This document shows positions 1-11,863 of a DNA stretch of 64,000 nt, piece after piece. This stretch comes from Palaemon carinicauda (taxonomy: Eukaryota; Arthropoda; Malacostraca; Decapoda; Palaemonidae), in the NCBI RefSeq assembly GCF_036898095.1, contig NC_090743.1:16542330-16606329 (forward strand). The letters are read 5' to 3'. A model generated the notes under the pieces. That model made no database searches and was not told the origin of the DNA. It was given only the letters and a program-made list of their open reading frames with translations. Within the stretch, counting starts at the first letter, position 1; each line of letters starts with the position of its first letter. The position numbers were made by a program, and so were the translations under genes.

Positions 1-428
1 ATGAATCAAGAAAGTCCCAAAGTAGTAGAACTTATGGAGAGTAACAGTAGTGATGATTTAGCTGATTTGGATGAATTAGAAGAAATGGAAGTTCTGGGAG
101 TCAATACTAAACCTTCAGAAAGAGCAGCTGCTGAAGCCGTAATGAATGAAGATACACAACTGGTTTCTATTGAGGATGATGATGAAATAAAATTTTTGGG
201 GGTATATAATAATCGCCAAGAAAGGGTAGATGCTGAAGCTCTAACTGAGGAAAGAGAGCCACTTGCTGTTAAGGGTGTCATGAAAGAAGAAAGTTTTACA
301 GAGGAAGTATCACAGATAGATCAAGCTGTGGCCAATGGAAATTATGAAAAAGACATGATAATTGCTCTCAGAATTGAAGTTATTAGCAATATATTCCCTG
401 ATGCAGATCCAGATTTCTTCCAAGAAAA
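1..428 (+). CDS. Copy 1 exon 1 (or first visible exon): acidic N-terminus and start of UBA-like segment
   Basis: Open from base 1 and ends at donor GTAGGT (429), phase 2. Two repeats about 33 residues apart share the pattern acidic-x-x-LGV...ER...AEA (residues 27-50 and 60-83). Valine/leucine-rich cores next to Ser/Asp/Glu runs (VVEL at 8-11, LVSI at 54-57) resemble SUMO-interacting motifs. The end, [13 protein letters not shown], begins the conserved UBA/CUE-like segment. Upstream sequence is outside the window, so the ATG at base 1 cannot be confirmed as the start. Confidence 0.85.
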
Positions 429-3400
429 GTAGGTTCCACCACTTTTTATTTGAATGTAATTGTTGATAGGCATTGGAAAATCCTTACTATTGATGCAGTT
501 TAGAATTACTCCTTCAAACTTTATGATGAAGTTGACTTGTACTAAGTAAAATAACTTAAAGTCACAGTGTCAAAGAATTGGATTGGATTGTATTTGCACT
601 GGGGCCTGTAAAATCATTTATATTTCAAATGCTAGAATACCATACATACCTAATTCATGTTCTGTTTATTGCACATTACCTGTGAATTTAAATCCTGGTA
701 TGAATAAAAGACTTGTGTAAGGGATTTCAGTTTGACTGGAAGTATATGTTAATAAACAATAGCTAAGAGCCAGAACATTTTAGGAACTGAGTGAACTTTA
801 TCCAGAACATTTTATGAACTGAGTGAATTTTTTCACAGGAAAAATCTTAAGAGAATTCCCTTTAGTACAGTATATGAATTGAATATAAAATTTAGGCCTT
901 AATCCAAGCACTGGGGCATCAAAGGCCATTCAGTGCTATATAATGCCATATGAATAATTTTAAATCCTAGGAAAACTTTGTGAAAGGAATAGAATATGTA
1001 AAAGGAAAAATAATATACATATGGAGGGTTGTTAAAGTAATGCAAAATATGAAATCCTATACTGTATAATGCAGACACTAACATGAAATGTTCAAAGGCA
1101 GTAACCTCTTAGTGTGAAATGAATCTTTAGGAGAGAGACAGAGAGGAAAGGTTTTTAGTCATCCTTTTAGAAAGCAAGGACTGTTGCTCCTCTGAACCTC
1201 TAAGATGTTTTGCCAGTCCCTGTGGGATACACAAGCATTACTGTTACAGGCATTTTTTTATATTCTACCAGTAATGAATGTTTTTGGACAAATGTTTGGT
1301 TTGTGACTTATATGCTAATTAAAGCAATGTTCCTTGAATACACTCGGGGACTAGCAGTCATATAATTAAGAAAAAAAAAAAAAAAAAAAAATAGAACTTT
1401 CCTTTTAGGTATAAAATATTGAATTCCTAATCATATGTTAGTGTATAAAATATAGCTAAATTTAATTAATAAACATACAAGTGGGAAATATCAATTGATG
1501 TTGTAATCACATATGTGGTATGAATAAGTACACAAGTATGAAATATCCATTGATGTTGTAATCACATATTGTGTGGTCACAGTAATTCTGTATACTTTAT
1601 AATATTTTGTCCTCAAAAAGAGCAATGGTATGTAGGTATAACCTGCTATTTACTTTCTTTACTTATAGAATTGATGCTTGCATGACACTGGGGGATGATG
1701 AGAAATCATTTAGCTTATTTGTTGAAAGCCTTCTGAAAATAAATAATTACCCAACTATGAAGGACTATATAAAGAGGATGGAAGCATTGGTCAATGAGAA
1801 ATCTGAGAAATCTGACAAAGACTATGAAGAGGAAGGTTATCAAGTAAGGATTTAATGATTTTTATATTCTAGTTTCGTGTATTTTTTTCACCCAAATATT
1901 GCTAGACTCCTGTGAATTTCATTGCTGTTCTTCTAACAATCTTCATGACAGAACTGTTTGTACACAACATTTTTATGGTAGTTTGTTTGAAAATAACTTT
2001 GATATCTGATAGGTGTGTTCCAATTGAAGTGGTAAGGATTTTAATTACCGAGATATTGAAACCACACAATAGAAGTCATTACAATTAAGTCTTGCTGATC
2101 TTACTACCTAAAAAGCTGGTAGGTTTAGGATTGAATATCAGTAGAGATGTAGAGTTGTGAATAATAACCAGTGCAATACTGTAACAGCCTGCATGAATAA
2201 GGAATTTTAAGGTTTAAACAATCTGAAAGTTGAAGGTTAGATATGCAGTACCTTAGAATTTACAGCAAATAACCTACAAATTTCCAACCATTAAAAAAAA
2301 AACGTTTTATTACAAACCTGTTCATTATATATTGGCAAAAGAAGGAATCACTTGTGCCAGTGAAAGGGGAGGCAGAAAAACAGGAAACTAACGAATTATC
2401 GATGATGGGGCAAGTAGACAAGAAGTCCTTGGATAGGATATCCTGTCCAGGAGTATAAAAGGCCATGAATGATCATATGTGCAAGTTTACCAAGTTATCC
2501 CTGTAGGCAATAAACTATCAACAAGAGATATAAATAAAGCTACTGCACCCTTTTTTCTATCCTCAAAAGAACAAAGACCTCAAGGATCCACTAAAAGAAT
2601 TGGCATGGCATGAGGTGGCAGTCTAAAAATGTCAAGTTTTATGGTATATTTTGGCATGAGGTGTCAGTATAAAATGTGCAGTTTTTATGGCATCTCTTAT
2701 GGGTGAAACACTACAAATTTTTTATAATTTTTATTATTCCTAGCTATATAAACCTGTGTCATAAGGGTTAAATTCTAATCATGTTTTCTATGACTGGCCA
2801 ATAAAAAATTTGGTTGATTGAATTATGCTTAGTTGGTGGGTAAACACAGCACAAGCGCAATGAGCAAGAGGATACTTGCTCACAGCATCTCTTCAAAACA
2901 CTCACCTTGTCAAAGACTTGAGGCGGGACCTTGGATAAATAACTCTGGTTTGTATAGCTAGGAAAAATAAAAAGATAAAATGGATACAAACTTCTGTGTC
3001 ATTTAAATGGGAGTCTTCCTTAGGTGGGAGGAAGTCTCCGTGAAGTTAAGACCCTTCCTTTTTGGAAGATATAATTATTCTAAGTAATACCGAGAGATCA
3101 ACGTATAGTATCTTGCTTTTACAACTAGGGTTGTAGCTTGGTTAGTAATAATAATAATAATAACAAACACATAGTCTGAAGACAGTTTGACTGTGTGGAC
3201 AGGCCATTAAAGTCTCTAAGACTGCAAATCGATTCCTACATTCAATTACAAATTTTTCACCGTACTCGTCTTCTAGAAGCTTAGTTGTATCAAACCTAGG
3301 TATTCTATCTACATTTCTGTTGGGTGCTTTCAATTTTATGTAATCATTCTCTCTTTATTAAAAGGTATGTGATCTTTTTAATTTTCGTAATTGCCACAAG

Positions 3401-6400
3401 GTGAAATCCATGTAGTATAGTATATTTGTGGATGTCCTTGTGCTGGAAAAGAGTACTCCCAATAACAACATTGTTTGTTGAACAAAAAGCTTAAAAAATG
3501 TGCTCTCCATTTTCATTTGCAACCTCTCCAAGATCCTCAACACCCATCACATTCTCTATATTTGATTATTCCTTCCAACTTTAGCATTAAGGTCACCAAT
3601 CACATTTTTCATATATCTCTCTGGGATCTCATCTATTACACTCTGCAGTTCTTCATAGTATCCATCTTTCCTTCCTTCAATGGAATCATTTGTTGGTCCA
3701 TGGAAAATATAACACTCATATTGCACTGCTTTGATTTAAACTTTGCAAGTAACAATGTACTATTTACAGCTCCGTTAATGCCTTTTTTTGCTCTTGGTGT
3801 CATCATCATTCCCAACCCCTCTCTTCCAACGCCATCTGATCTTCTTGAATATACATATACTGTATATTGCCTTGATCTAAGATTTCCTTATCAATCCCCT
3901 TACAGCGTGTTTCACTTAGGGATCAAGATATCCAAACTATTTCATAAATTCATTCTCCACTTGTTGTAACTTCCCCATCCGATTCATGGTTCTAACAATT
4001 CAATTATAAAATTTAAATTTTTCTTTAGTATTTATAATCAGATTCTTAGCACCAACCTACTCCTAGGACTGGGGGTCCATTCTGTCACTTTCTCTTTCCA
4101 TTGACCAACTGTATCCATAGAGGATTCATTGGCTAGATACTTCAAAGGATAGCCAGTTCCTTGTGATGTACAGTGTCTTCCTAACTAAGGCAATTGACCC
4201 CTGCCGGTCCTTACTAATTCCAGCAAGATTATCCCGCCAGGCATCAGGAGTAGAAACTGAAAAGATATCTTGCCTATCGCCTTAAACCTCATCTGTCACC
4301 CTGCTGCTAGTGACTTCATTGAGATACCATATTCATAAGGTCATATTCCTTAAAATTATTATCTTTTATTACAGTACTGACACTGAGTTTTATGGGTATC
4401 ATAATACATTATACTGTACTACTGGAAATTGTCTAGTAAACTTTTTGCCAATCTACAAGCCATTTCCAACTTCCTTTAGAGGACTACATTGCCTCTCATG
4501 TCAGATCCTCTTCTTGGAATATGTGCCACACCCTTCTTACCAGAGGAATGTCTCATTACTATGCAATTCTTTTTGCATGTTTTTCCTTTGGCCTACCTAA
4601 AGAGCCTTACAGGCAATTTGTGATTAATGGAGTTGCAGTGATTAAGTTATTCTTTTACAGTCCTTAAGACATTTTCAATAAACATTAATTCCAGTAGTAG
4701 TGACTTCATCCCTTCCCCTCACTCTTATCAGGGATATTCTGAAAGAATGAGGAGTCTGTGAAAGTAAAGTGTTATATAGTCTAGAAATGCATTGAGTGCC
4801 TAATTTTTAACAGTGCCAGTCGTATGGCTGGGTTTAAATTCCATGGAAGACAAATAATAATTGTGCAGAGCAATATTAAAAAAGTATACTTCTGAAAACA
4901 GGATTTATTTTTACTCTAAACAGCTAGGTCTATTAGAAGTAGGAGTAGATGGATATACCAGTTTAAAAAATGTCCATGATTTTGTTCAACAATCCCTACT
5001 GTCACTTAAGCAGCATCCAAATCTTGCAGTTCAAGACACCCTTCATATTTATTGAGTGCCCCAATGCAAAATAAACTATCCTTTTAATTGGTGTTAACTG
5101 AAACTTGGTCTCCTCTTATAGGTACCGAGTCCCTTTTTCATCAAATGTTCAATATGTTTGGAGGATATAATATCTACAGAAATGGGATTCTGTAATTCTA
5201 TGGAAAATGAACACATCTATTGTCTGCAGTGTATTAAAAAGTAAGTTATTGAAACTTCTTGCATTATTATTAGATTTTACCAAGACAGAGAAGAGCATAA
5301 TTTTGTTACCTAATATAAAATTTGTTCAAAGGTCATTTAGGTACTCGTACACTTTGGTTGGAGAAATTAATACTTTCCACTTGATTTAGTATGGCAGCTG
5401 CTGGGTACAACTTTCAACCTCAAGTCTTGTAATACTTTCAGACTATTTATCACGAGTTCCCCCTCCCCCAGGTACACAAAAGCAGAACTAGAGCAAGGAC
5501 GGTCAACTTTTAAATGCATGGACAGTGACTGTAGTGCAGAATTTTCATTCAAGATTCTCAGAAAAGTCATGGACAAATCTGACCTAGCCAGGGCTTATGA
5601 ACAACGGCAGTATGAAGAGGTGTCTGCAGCTAAAATAGAAAATTTAGAGTCGTGTCCATTTTGCAACTACAAAGCCATAGTGACAAATCAAGAAGACAAA
5701 GTCTTTATGTGTATGAATCCTAAGTGCATGAAAGACTCTTGCAGGTAAACAATATTTTGAAAAATTTTAATTTACAGAAATGAGCCCTCGTATTAGTATG
5801 ATCTTAGTTTTGCTTATTTCAAGTTTCAAATTCTCTTGATATATCGTTATGATAACCTAACTGTACTGTTTAAGAATTTTCACTTTATCAGGTTTCCTTA
5901 AGAGACATATTCTTTATATTATCGTTATTGCATAAGACTTCACACAGTTAATCAACTTCAGTGTGACAAGTATGGTATCCTTGTTGCAAATGATTTTTCA
6001 CTCAGTTAATCAGGTTGTAATTTGGCACCTGTCAATTCATTTCCTTATTGCATATGAATTTACTCCCCAGTCATGTAAGGTTTTAATTGAATAAAGCTAT
6101 TGTAGCTGATAGGTCAAGAGAGCACAATAGCTTTAGTCAATTAAAACCTAATATGACTGGGGAGAAAATTCATATGCAATAAGGATGTCACATTTGACAG
6201 GTGTCAAATTAAAACCTGATTAACTGAGTGAAAAATCATCGACCCCACATAAAAGTGGGAGAAGATGCAGACAAAGAAGGAGGAGGAGGAGGTCAAGAGA
6301 GCCCAAAAATAGAAATATACGAGAATATCACGTAGACTCAATTGCATTTAAGCCAGTTTTTAAATTTAAGAAAAACTCAAAACATTAATTGTTCCTTAAC

Positions 6401-9400
6401 TGAAATAACAACCGGCACTATTTATAAGGGTATTACTTTCGGTGAAGCTGAAAGATGAGGCATTAGACTTATAGCCTGCTATCTTTAATACTTTCCTCCA
6501 CACAGAAGATGGTGGTCTTCTACTGTTAATGGAGGACACCAAAGATACCCTAGACTGGCGTTAAGCGTTCATTGCACGACGGAACTGTGCTCTACATTTC
6601 TTGCATATTATACAGAAGAATTTTCCTCCATGTTTACATTTTGTGGAAAAATACTAACAATTCTAGCATGCACTACACTATAAAGAGTAACATAGCACCC
6701 ATACTTCCCCCATGCTGTGTTCATGTAATTATTTTGCCTTTTCTTGCATTCCCCCTAGGCCTCAAAACTTCAACTCTTTCATTTCCTCTGCAATAACATA
6801 CCAGCATCACGTTACGCATTTAGCAGCGTTCTTTTACAAAGCTGTGACAGTATGATCATGAAGAGAATTGTGATCACTTCTGTTTACCATGAAGGTAAGG
6901 AAGTGCAGCAACCAGACAATGGCCCCTCACATGATCAAGAAAAAAGGAGAGGAGATGATTTAGTTACAGGTGAAATAAATTATCAGTAAGCATAATAAAG
7001 GTACACGTGACGGACAAAAAGAAAAAAATGTAGTCGTACAATATCCACATTAAACACAATCCTGAAGAAAGAAGAAATCAAAGCATTTGGTGACACGAAA
7101 TGGGTGCTGACATTGACGAAACAATGGCTACATGCTTTAGCTACTGTCACGTTAAAACCTTGCTTCACATGTGGATCATTGATAAGTCATTAACAGGAGC
7201 TACAATACCTGGGAACATTTTTGAAAGAGAAAAGTGTTTGTATGCTGACCTTATTTAAAAAGAGCCACATACGTCAGTAGACAAAGAAAAAGAAACAATC
7301 AAAAGAGAGCCGTGACCAATTCAAGAACTTCTGAGAAGAATAGGCATCAGTATTTTTATACCATATGGTGAGGCTGTGAGCTCCAAAGTGAAGGTAATAC
7401 ATACATTATTAGTTTCGCAATTTTAAAGGTTCGTGGATTCCGTCATAAATGCAACAGCAAGTGTTCACCTGTGATGGGACTTGGTTTCTTTTATAGCAGA
7501 GGACCAGGAGGACCTTCATTAATCCAGAAGAAAATTAATTCGTCTTGCCCAGCAGACTCGTCCCACCAGCCACCAGCAAGATTTATCTTGCCCAACAAAC
7601 TCTTCATGCTAAGTTGGATCATCTGCAACTCGAGAGAACTCTCTCAGCGACTCCAATCAGCCACGTGAACATCTTTCACAAAGTAGTATCTTCACGCCTG
7701 GACACTATCCAACTCCTCCTCTCTCAAGGTGTCTCTCCCGCAACAGGTGGCAAAGAGAATGTCTGGAAACCTGGATTGATCTTTGGCTTCAGCCAATCCA
7801 GGCTAGGTGGACTGTAAGTTGATATAGAAGGGGTATCCCTCCCCTCGATACCACTATGCCAGCATTAGGAGCATTCCTTGTTACCTTCAGGAGGAAAGCA
7901 TCTCTTGGACTCAACAAGGAAAGGCACTAGTCCTTGAGCCTCGCATTCAAACCCGAAGGAATTAACCTTTCACAACGTCGGCATTGCCCCTCATACAGAG
8001 TTTTGAGGCGACGGACCCCTAGTCGGAAAGGACACCTTGTTCTTGGACCCCAAGTAGCAGAGGTCTCCTGACCTTGATGACAGGTCCCCCGCTCGTGTTG
8101 GCTTCTACCAAGAGTCTGTGAACCCCATGGGACACCCTTAATGTCTCATTCACGATGATGGACCAAGTAATGCTTGACCTACTTTTTGGCAGCTCAGATC
8201 CCAGAATCCAGACCCTTCGGTCTGGGAGTTCTTCGCAACATTACCAATGACCCAGATCAATGGAAAGAGGAGGATCATGAAGAGCACCATCTCTGCCTGG
8301 ATTCACAAGGTCATTAATCCAGTTTCTCCTGACACTTTGACCCAGAGCACACGACATCGAGGGCATTGCTACGTCCCTGGCATTCAAACGAAACTACTCT
8401 GTGGTGCAGGTTCTACTAGCGGGCGTGTGGAACCGTCATTTGACCTTCACCACCCATTACCTGCAAGACGTAACTCACAGGAGACTTGATACATTCTCTA
8501 TCAGTTCTGTGGTGGCTGCACAACAACTGGTTGAACACCTCAAACTCCTTGATGGACAAGTAGCAGGAGGTTGAGGGCATTGGTTACCTAATTTTAGTCT
8601 GAGTGAAGGACTAATTAATAATAAGAAGAATGACAGGCTCTTTCTTTTCTCCATCCTTCCCTCTCGGGGAAATCAGCATCCAGGGTGTTCTGTACAGCTG
8701 ACCTCAACCAACTGTAGGTAAAGCATCGTTCCCTTGTGTAACATGGTATTGTTAATACTGTTACGTCCCCATACCTGGAGAGGTGGTATTGGGAATGTCT
8801 TGGTGACCCCGGACGATTTCCATGACTTGGAAGAACTCTTACCTTGACAGCCACATTACTAATATCATAAATACACAAACTTGTGTAATACGCAAACACC
8901 CATGCATAGCAAAGTTGTAGTGAGGTGTAGAGTTATGTTCTAACACACAAAAGAAAATCCTTGGGCAAAAGCCAAAAAGCCAGATACGCAGGGACGTTCC
9001 CCCTCCTAATGGGCGAGTCAACTCCCTATAAATAGTGTAGGTTTGTATTCCAGTTATGGAACAAATGACAAATTTGGAAGACCAGTAATTTGTATTTTTC
9101 CTACCTGTAGCTATTTATACAGATTTGCCCGCCATCCCCGTCTCCCTTGAAGTCCACCTCCATGCAAAGTGAAGTACAGTCACAGGTGTGTGAGTGAGAG
9201 GGGTAGCTACTAGCCCCCCACTCCCTGCTAACTAGTAGTATGGGTGGTTAACTCTTGCTAAAAGTCTAATGGCTTGAAAGTAATACTCCTTTAAACAGTT
9301 ACAGGTTTATATCGTTAGGAAAAATACAAATGACTTCCAAATTTGTCATATTTCTAGATAAATTACTTTAATATTTCAAAAATCCTAGGCTTAACTTTTG

Positions 9401-10965
9401 TGTTCCCTCTACTGTAATTCAAACTTAGGTAATATGATATCTGATTATATTCTAAGCATTATGGCTAAGATACAGGGAGATAATAGACCCTCCTCTTGAT
9501 TGTTGGTCTTTCATGATCTATTCATAGCAAAATTCTTTTTTTTACCTTATTTGCTAAGTTGTATAAAATTTTTGGGGACCTATCTATCCTAAGGAAATTT
9601 TTATTCGGTATGGTTATGAATATTGTTCTGCTTGATCTTCAACAGTGAACTCTATCTTAAATTGCTACATAAAACCCTAGGTTATTTAATTCCCTATCCA
9701 TGATCTAGACAGGCACTGTTGTTCAGTTAGCTCAGTATGCACGCTGTCTTGAGTCTTTTCATAACTCTGGCAATATTTGATTTTCAGGTCTTCAGACAAC
9801 ACTATCACCACAGTACAATACTGGATCTTGCCTTGATATGAGTGATATTGCCTTTTCTTGCTAAAGCTTCATTACTACACTATATTCTAGAAACTTTAAA
9901 TCCTCCTGGTCAAATATTGTTGTAGAATTGAATTAACCACTGAAGATCTAACATGATGCAAGTGGTTTATATTGCCAGAGTTGATAAGTTTCATTTCCTA
10001 GTTCATCTTATTTATCTGGTATATTTGGCTCTTATATAAATATTCTATTTAGGAACAAACTAATTTTTTATTATTATTTTTTTTTTCACAATTTTATATT
10101 TTTTTCAAGGTTTTCTTTTTCTATATTGGATTTCTTCCCCTTCATTCAATTTCCTTTTTCATACTGGAGTGCTCTCTCTGTTGTAATATTCACTTCTATT
10201 TTATATTACTGGATCTCCTTTTTCTGTACTGGTATGCTTTCCTTACAGTAATTATCTTTTTTTCTGTTAGGGTTCCACCTTCGAGTTTTCCATATTGATG
10301 ATTAACATTATATCTAAGTGATTGATTAATGATTCTTACAATATACCTGATAGTGATTGATCAATTTTTATTACAGTATTATATCTGAAAGTGATTAATT
10401 AACTATTGTTATATCTGATATTGATTTTTATCATTTCAGATATTATAACAACCAAATATATAATTGCTAGTGTTTGGAGCACAATGTTTGTTGAGTTTCC
10501 TACTTGTCTGCTGAAACTTGGAACTTTTCTTTTGTACTAGAATTTTCTTGTTGAGTAACTTTATGTACTTGCACAGATATTTATCTTCTGGATTCTATCA
10601 CAGGTCATGTAAAGAAGAAAATCACATTCCCTTACGGTGCAATGAGGTTGAAAAGGATGTTGAGAAAGAAGCACGAAAGACACTTGAAAACAAAATGTCT
10701 GAGGCAATGATCAGGTAGGGATTTTGTTTGGGGTGTTTAATGTGTTTTACGTTATTTCTACACTTGGGAGAAAATAACAAGAAAAGTGAGCGATCGTGTT
10801 TTTAATTTATATGATCTTAAATAGGTGTGAATTGGTTAAAAATGAGCTAGGTGGGGGAAGGGGGGATTTGATTAAAAGGTCCTAGTAATTCTTAACATTA
10901 CAGGGCTTGGTTGTTTAAAAAAAAATAAATAAATAAATATATATATATATATATATATAATATAT

Positions 10966-11049
<84 letters not shown>

Positions 11050-11086
11050 TGGGTTGTATTAAAAAAAAAAATAATAAATAAATAAA

Positions 11087-11157
<71 letters not shown>

Positions 11158-11785
11158 GAGAACCATGAAGGGGAGAACCAAGATTGACATTGGCTTGTTG
11201 TGTAAGACAATTCTAAAACCGTCAACCATAATAAATTCTTTTTTTGTCCTATGTTTTGCAGAGAATGCCCACAATGCAAGAAACGTTTTATTAAACAAGC
11301 TGGTTGCAACCAAGTTAAATGCTCATGTGGTGCAGGTATCTGTTATTATTGTAGACATCTGCTAAACAGCAGTCATCATATGAGCTCAAGAATGTAAGCT
11401 ACTTTAAATTTTTTTATTATTGAAATTTTCTGTTAATTTAAAAAAAAAATCGTTCTGCATAATCTGCTTTAAATATTCACAAGTACAGTACAGTATATAC
11501 GTTTTGATTTAGGACAATGATATATTTATTCTAAATGTTATAACTCGCTTTAGATAAATGACATTTACTGCACCTAGTTTTACTGAGTAAATTAAAGTGT
11601 CATATCTTGTTTTAAATTATGTAATTTAACACAGAATTCAAACTTTTTTATTCTGTAGCTGTCAACAAAACTCCAATGAAGACCTAATCCATCAAGAGGA
11701 AGTTCGACGTGCAGCTTATGAGGGAAAACAGGAAATGAACCCAAACATTAAACTTATTCATGATCCCACTAAAGGTGTATTATAA
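1..11785 (+). CDS. RNF216/Triad3-like RBR E3 ubiquitin ligase, copy 1 (seven exons, possibly complete)
   Basis: Predicted to move ubiquitin from an E2 to a RING2 cysteine and then to substrate. Exons 1-428, 1669-1843, 5122-5240, 5472-5744, 10604-10714, 11262-11393 and 11659-11785 join in matching phases to 1365 nt (454 residues plus stop). Numbered from the ATG at base 1: acidic N-terminus 1-100; a helical UBA/CUE-like segment about 120-190; RING1 ligands C210, C213, C224, H231, C234, C237, C256, C261; IBR from C302 to C344; a charged helix 345-369; RING2 from C371 with the expected catalytic cysteine C384. The stretch ERRQ/EQRQ...CPFC and the IBR-RING2 helix are characteristic of RNF216 rather than parkin or HHARI. 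It is shorter than vertebrate RNF216, lacking most of the middle and the proline-rich tail. The true start may lie upstream of the window. Confidence 0.88.
429..1668 (+). other. Copy 1 intron 1
   Basis: GT...AG intron with no gene seen. It holds a short duplication (CCAGAACATTTTA twice at about 770-820), an A-run at 1371-1391 and a two-copy repeat at 1474-1592. Confidence 0.7.
1474..1592. repeat. Two-copy tandem repeat of about 58 bp
   Basis: The stretch from ACAAGTGGGAAATATC to CACATATGTGGT is repeated with few changes as ACAAGTATGAAATATC to CACATATTGTGTGGT. It ends about 75 bp upstream of exon 2. Confidence 0.7.
1669..1843 (+). CDS. Copy 1 exon 2: second half of UBA/CUE-like segment
   Basis: Acceptor TTATAG at 1663-1668 and donor GTAAGG at 1844. 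The exon completes an AAA codon from exon 1 and reads [20 protein letters not shown] onwards. It ends in phase 0. The matching exon of copy 2 is 36100-36265. Confidence 0.88.
2729..2979. repeat. Short TIR repeat, about 250 bp
   Basis: The ends are inverted copies over about 30 bp: CCTAGCTATATAAACC near 2739 and GGTTTGTATAGCTAGG at 2948-2963. The same CTAGCTATACAAACC end motif occurs at the ends of elements G and H, so this may be a short derivative of that family. The interior has no coding frame I recognise. Confidence 0.5.
3130..3165 (+). repeat. Non-LTR 3' tail with (TAA)n
   Basis: GGTTGTAGCTTGGTTAGTAA followed by a TAA run. The reverse complement of nearly the same sequence sits at 51990-52025, at the 3' end of the non-LTR relic there. 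It is read as a 5'-truncated insertion tail. Confidence 0.5.
3166..3965 (-). pseudogene. RTE-type non-LTR endonuclease relic
   Basis: On the minus strand, across several frames, it reads [17 protein letters not shown] then GDLNAKVG, the core of an APE-type endonuclease, then an ENG...[17 protein letters not shown] block and, at 3180-3330, [16 protein letters not shown]...NRFAVLE. This order matches RTE/BovB-clade proteins often annotated as craniofacial development protein 2-like. Frameshifts and stops break it, and the reverse transcriptase domain is missing. It is a dead fragment within intron 2. Confidence 0.72.
5122..5240 (+). CDS. Copy 1 exon 3: first part of RING1
   Basis: Acceptor CTTATAG before 5122 and donor GTAAGT at 5241. 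Phase 0 to phase 2, 119 nt. It encodes CSICLED followed by C-x6-H-x2-C-x2-C, giving the first six zinc ligands of RING1. It has no ATG at its start, so it is only visible as a splice-bounded exon. Confidence 0.9.
5241..5471 (+). other. Copy 1 intron 3
   Basis: 231 bp GT...AG intron with a C-rich polypyrimidine tract before the acceptor. Nothing else seen. Confidence 0.75.
5472..5744 (+). CDS. Copy 1 exon 4: end of RING1, linker and most of IBR
   Basis: Acceptor CCCCCAG before 5472 and donor GTAAAC at 5745. 273 nt, phase 2 at both ends. It holds the last RING1 pair (KCMDSDC), the EQRQYEEV helix, and IBR ligands CPFC, C, C and C. By hand alignment 70 of 91 residues match the copy 2 exon. Confidence 0.92.
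5990..6239. repeat. Foldback (inverted repeat) element, about 250 bp
   Basis: Arms 5990-6103 and 6124-6239 are reverse complements of each other with scattered mismatches and a loop of about 20 bp. The outer ends are ATGATTTTTCACTCAGTTAA and its complement. It would fold into a nearly continuous hairpin if transcribed within intron 4. It is probably a MITE; no clear target duplication was seen. Confidence 0.8.
6385..9345 (+). mobile_element. Element E: decayed DIRS-like element
   Basis: The left end (6405-6470) carries TTATAAGGGTATTACTTTCGG and a GAAGCTGAAAG block. The right end (9130-9340) carries the inverted form ending in an AAAATACAAATGACTTCC block. A second inward-facing end-like block at 9025-9120 looks like an ICR. 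Inside is a tyrosine recombinase relic on the + strand. The RT region is not recognisable, so the copy appears internally deleted. It lies in intron 4 of the ligase gene. Confidence 0.6.
7690..8573 (+). pseudogene. Tyrosine recombinase relic of element E
   Basis: The best part is 8344-8573, reading [17 protein letters not shown], then [16 protein letters not shown] and [11 protein letters not shown]. That is the H-x-x-R / W / Y end of a DIRS-type recombinase, but the second arginine of the HxxR box is glutamate here. Upstream, 7764-7815 aligns with the TWKT...LASAKRV block of element H but is frameshifted and has lost the catalytic arginine context. Confidence 0.62.
9346..10603 (+). other. 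Remainder of copy 1 intron 4
   Basis: AT-rich. A degenerate repeat of roughly 50-60 bp (GATTGATTAA / TATATCTGATA variants) lies at about 10300-10440. No coding frame recognised. Confidence 0.5.
10604..10714 (+). CDS. Copy 1 exon 5: end of IBR and IBR-RING2 helix
   Basis: Acceptor ATCACAG before 10604 and donor GTAGGG at 10715. It gives the last IBR ligands (C-x5-H-x4-C) and a charged helix ending EKxMSEAMIR. In RNF216 this helix precedes RING2 and contacts ubiquitin; that role is family knowledge. Confidence 0.9.
10927..11156. repeat. Duplicated (TAAA)n/(TA)n microsatellite block
   Basis: Two neighbouring blocks each start with GG-TTGT, an A-run and TAAATAAATAAA and go into (TA)n (10937-11046 and 11091-11155). 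They lie in intron 5 about 100 bp before exon 6. Reading frames across them are repeat artefacts. Confidence 0.85.
11262..11393 (+). CDS. Copy 1 exon 6: RING2 with catalytic cysteine
   Basis: Acceptor TTTTGCAG before 11262 and donor GTAAGC at 11394. It encodes CPQCKKRF, then [11 protein letters not shown] and ICYYC. The cysteine of AGCNQ sits where RBR ligases form the thioester with ubiquitin, so the enzyme looks active. Confidence 0.92.
11659..11785 (+). CDS. Copy 1 exon 7: C-terminus and stop
   Basis: Acceptor TTCTGTAG before 11659. The frame continues through a last RING2-region cysteine and a short charged tail ending DPTKGVL, with stop TAA at 11783-11785. The long proline-rich tail of vertebrate RNF216 is absent. 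Confidence 0.88.
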
Positions 11786-11857
11786 TAGTTGAAATGAAAA
11801 TACAGTATAGTGTATTTTCTAAAAATTATGTACAATATGAAACAATTTTATATGACT

Positions 11858-11863
11858 AATAAA
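11858..11863 (+). promoter_or_regulatory. Polyadenylation signal AATAAA for copy 1
   Basis: A canonical AATAAA lies about 73 bp after the stop codon, consistent with a short 3' UTR. Confidence 0.65.

Larger units (their letters stand above)
1844..5121 (+). other. Copy 1 intron 2
   Basis: 3.3 kb intron. Besides the separately listed repeats it has an approximate 55 bp duplication at about 2600-2695 (GGCATGAGGTG twice). Bases 3970-5121 are AT-rich; I recognise no gene or element there. Confidence 0.6.

Noticed and set aside
3475..3969. 164-codon + strand frame in intron 2 of copy 1
   Set aside because: Antisense to the RTE-type endonuclease relic whose GDLNAKVG motif is on the minus strand.
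4861..5055. 64-codon frame beginning [20 protein letters not shown]
   Set aside because: It looks protein-like but matches nothing I know, has no counterpart seen in copy 2, and its ends are not clear splice sites. Possibly a transposon fragment.
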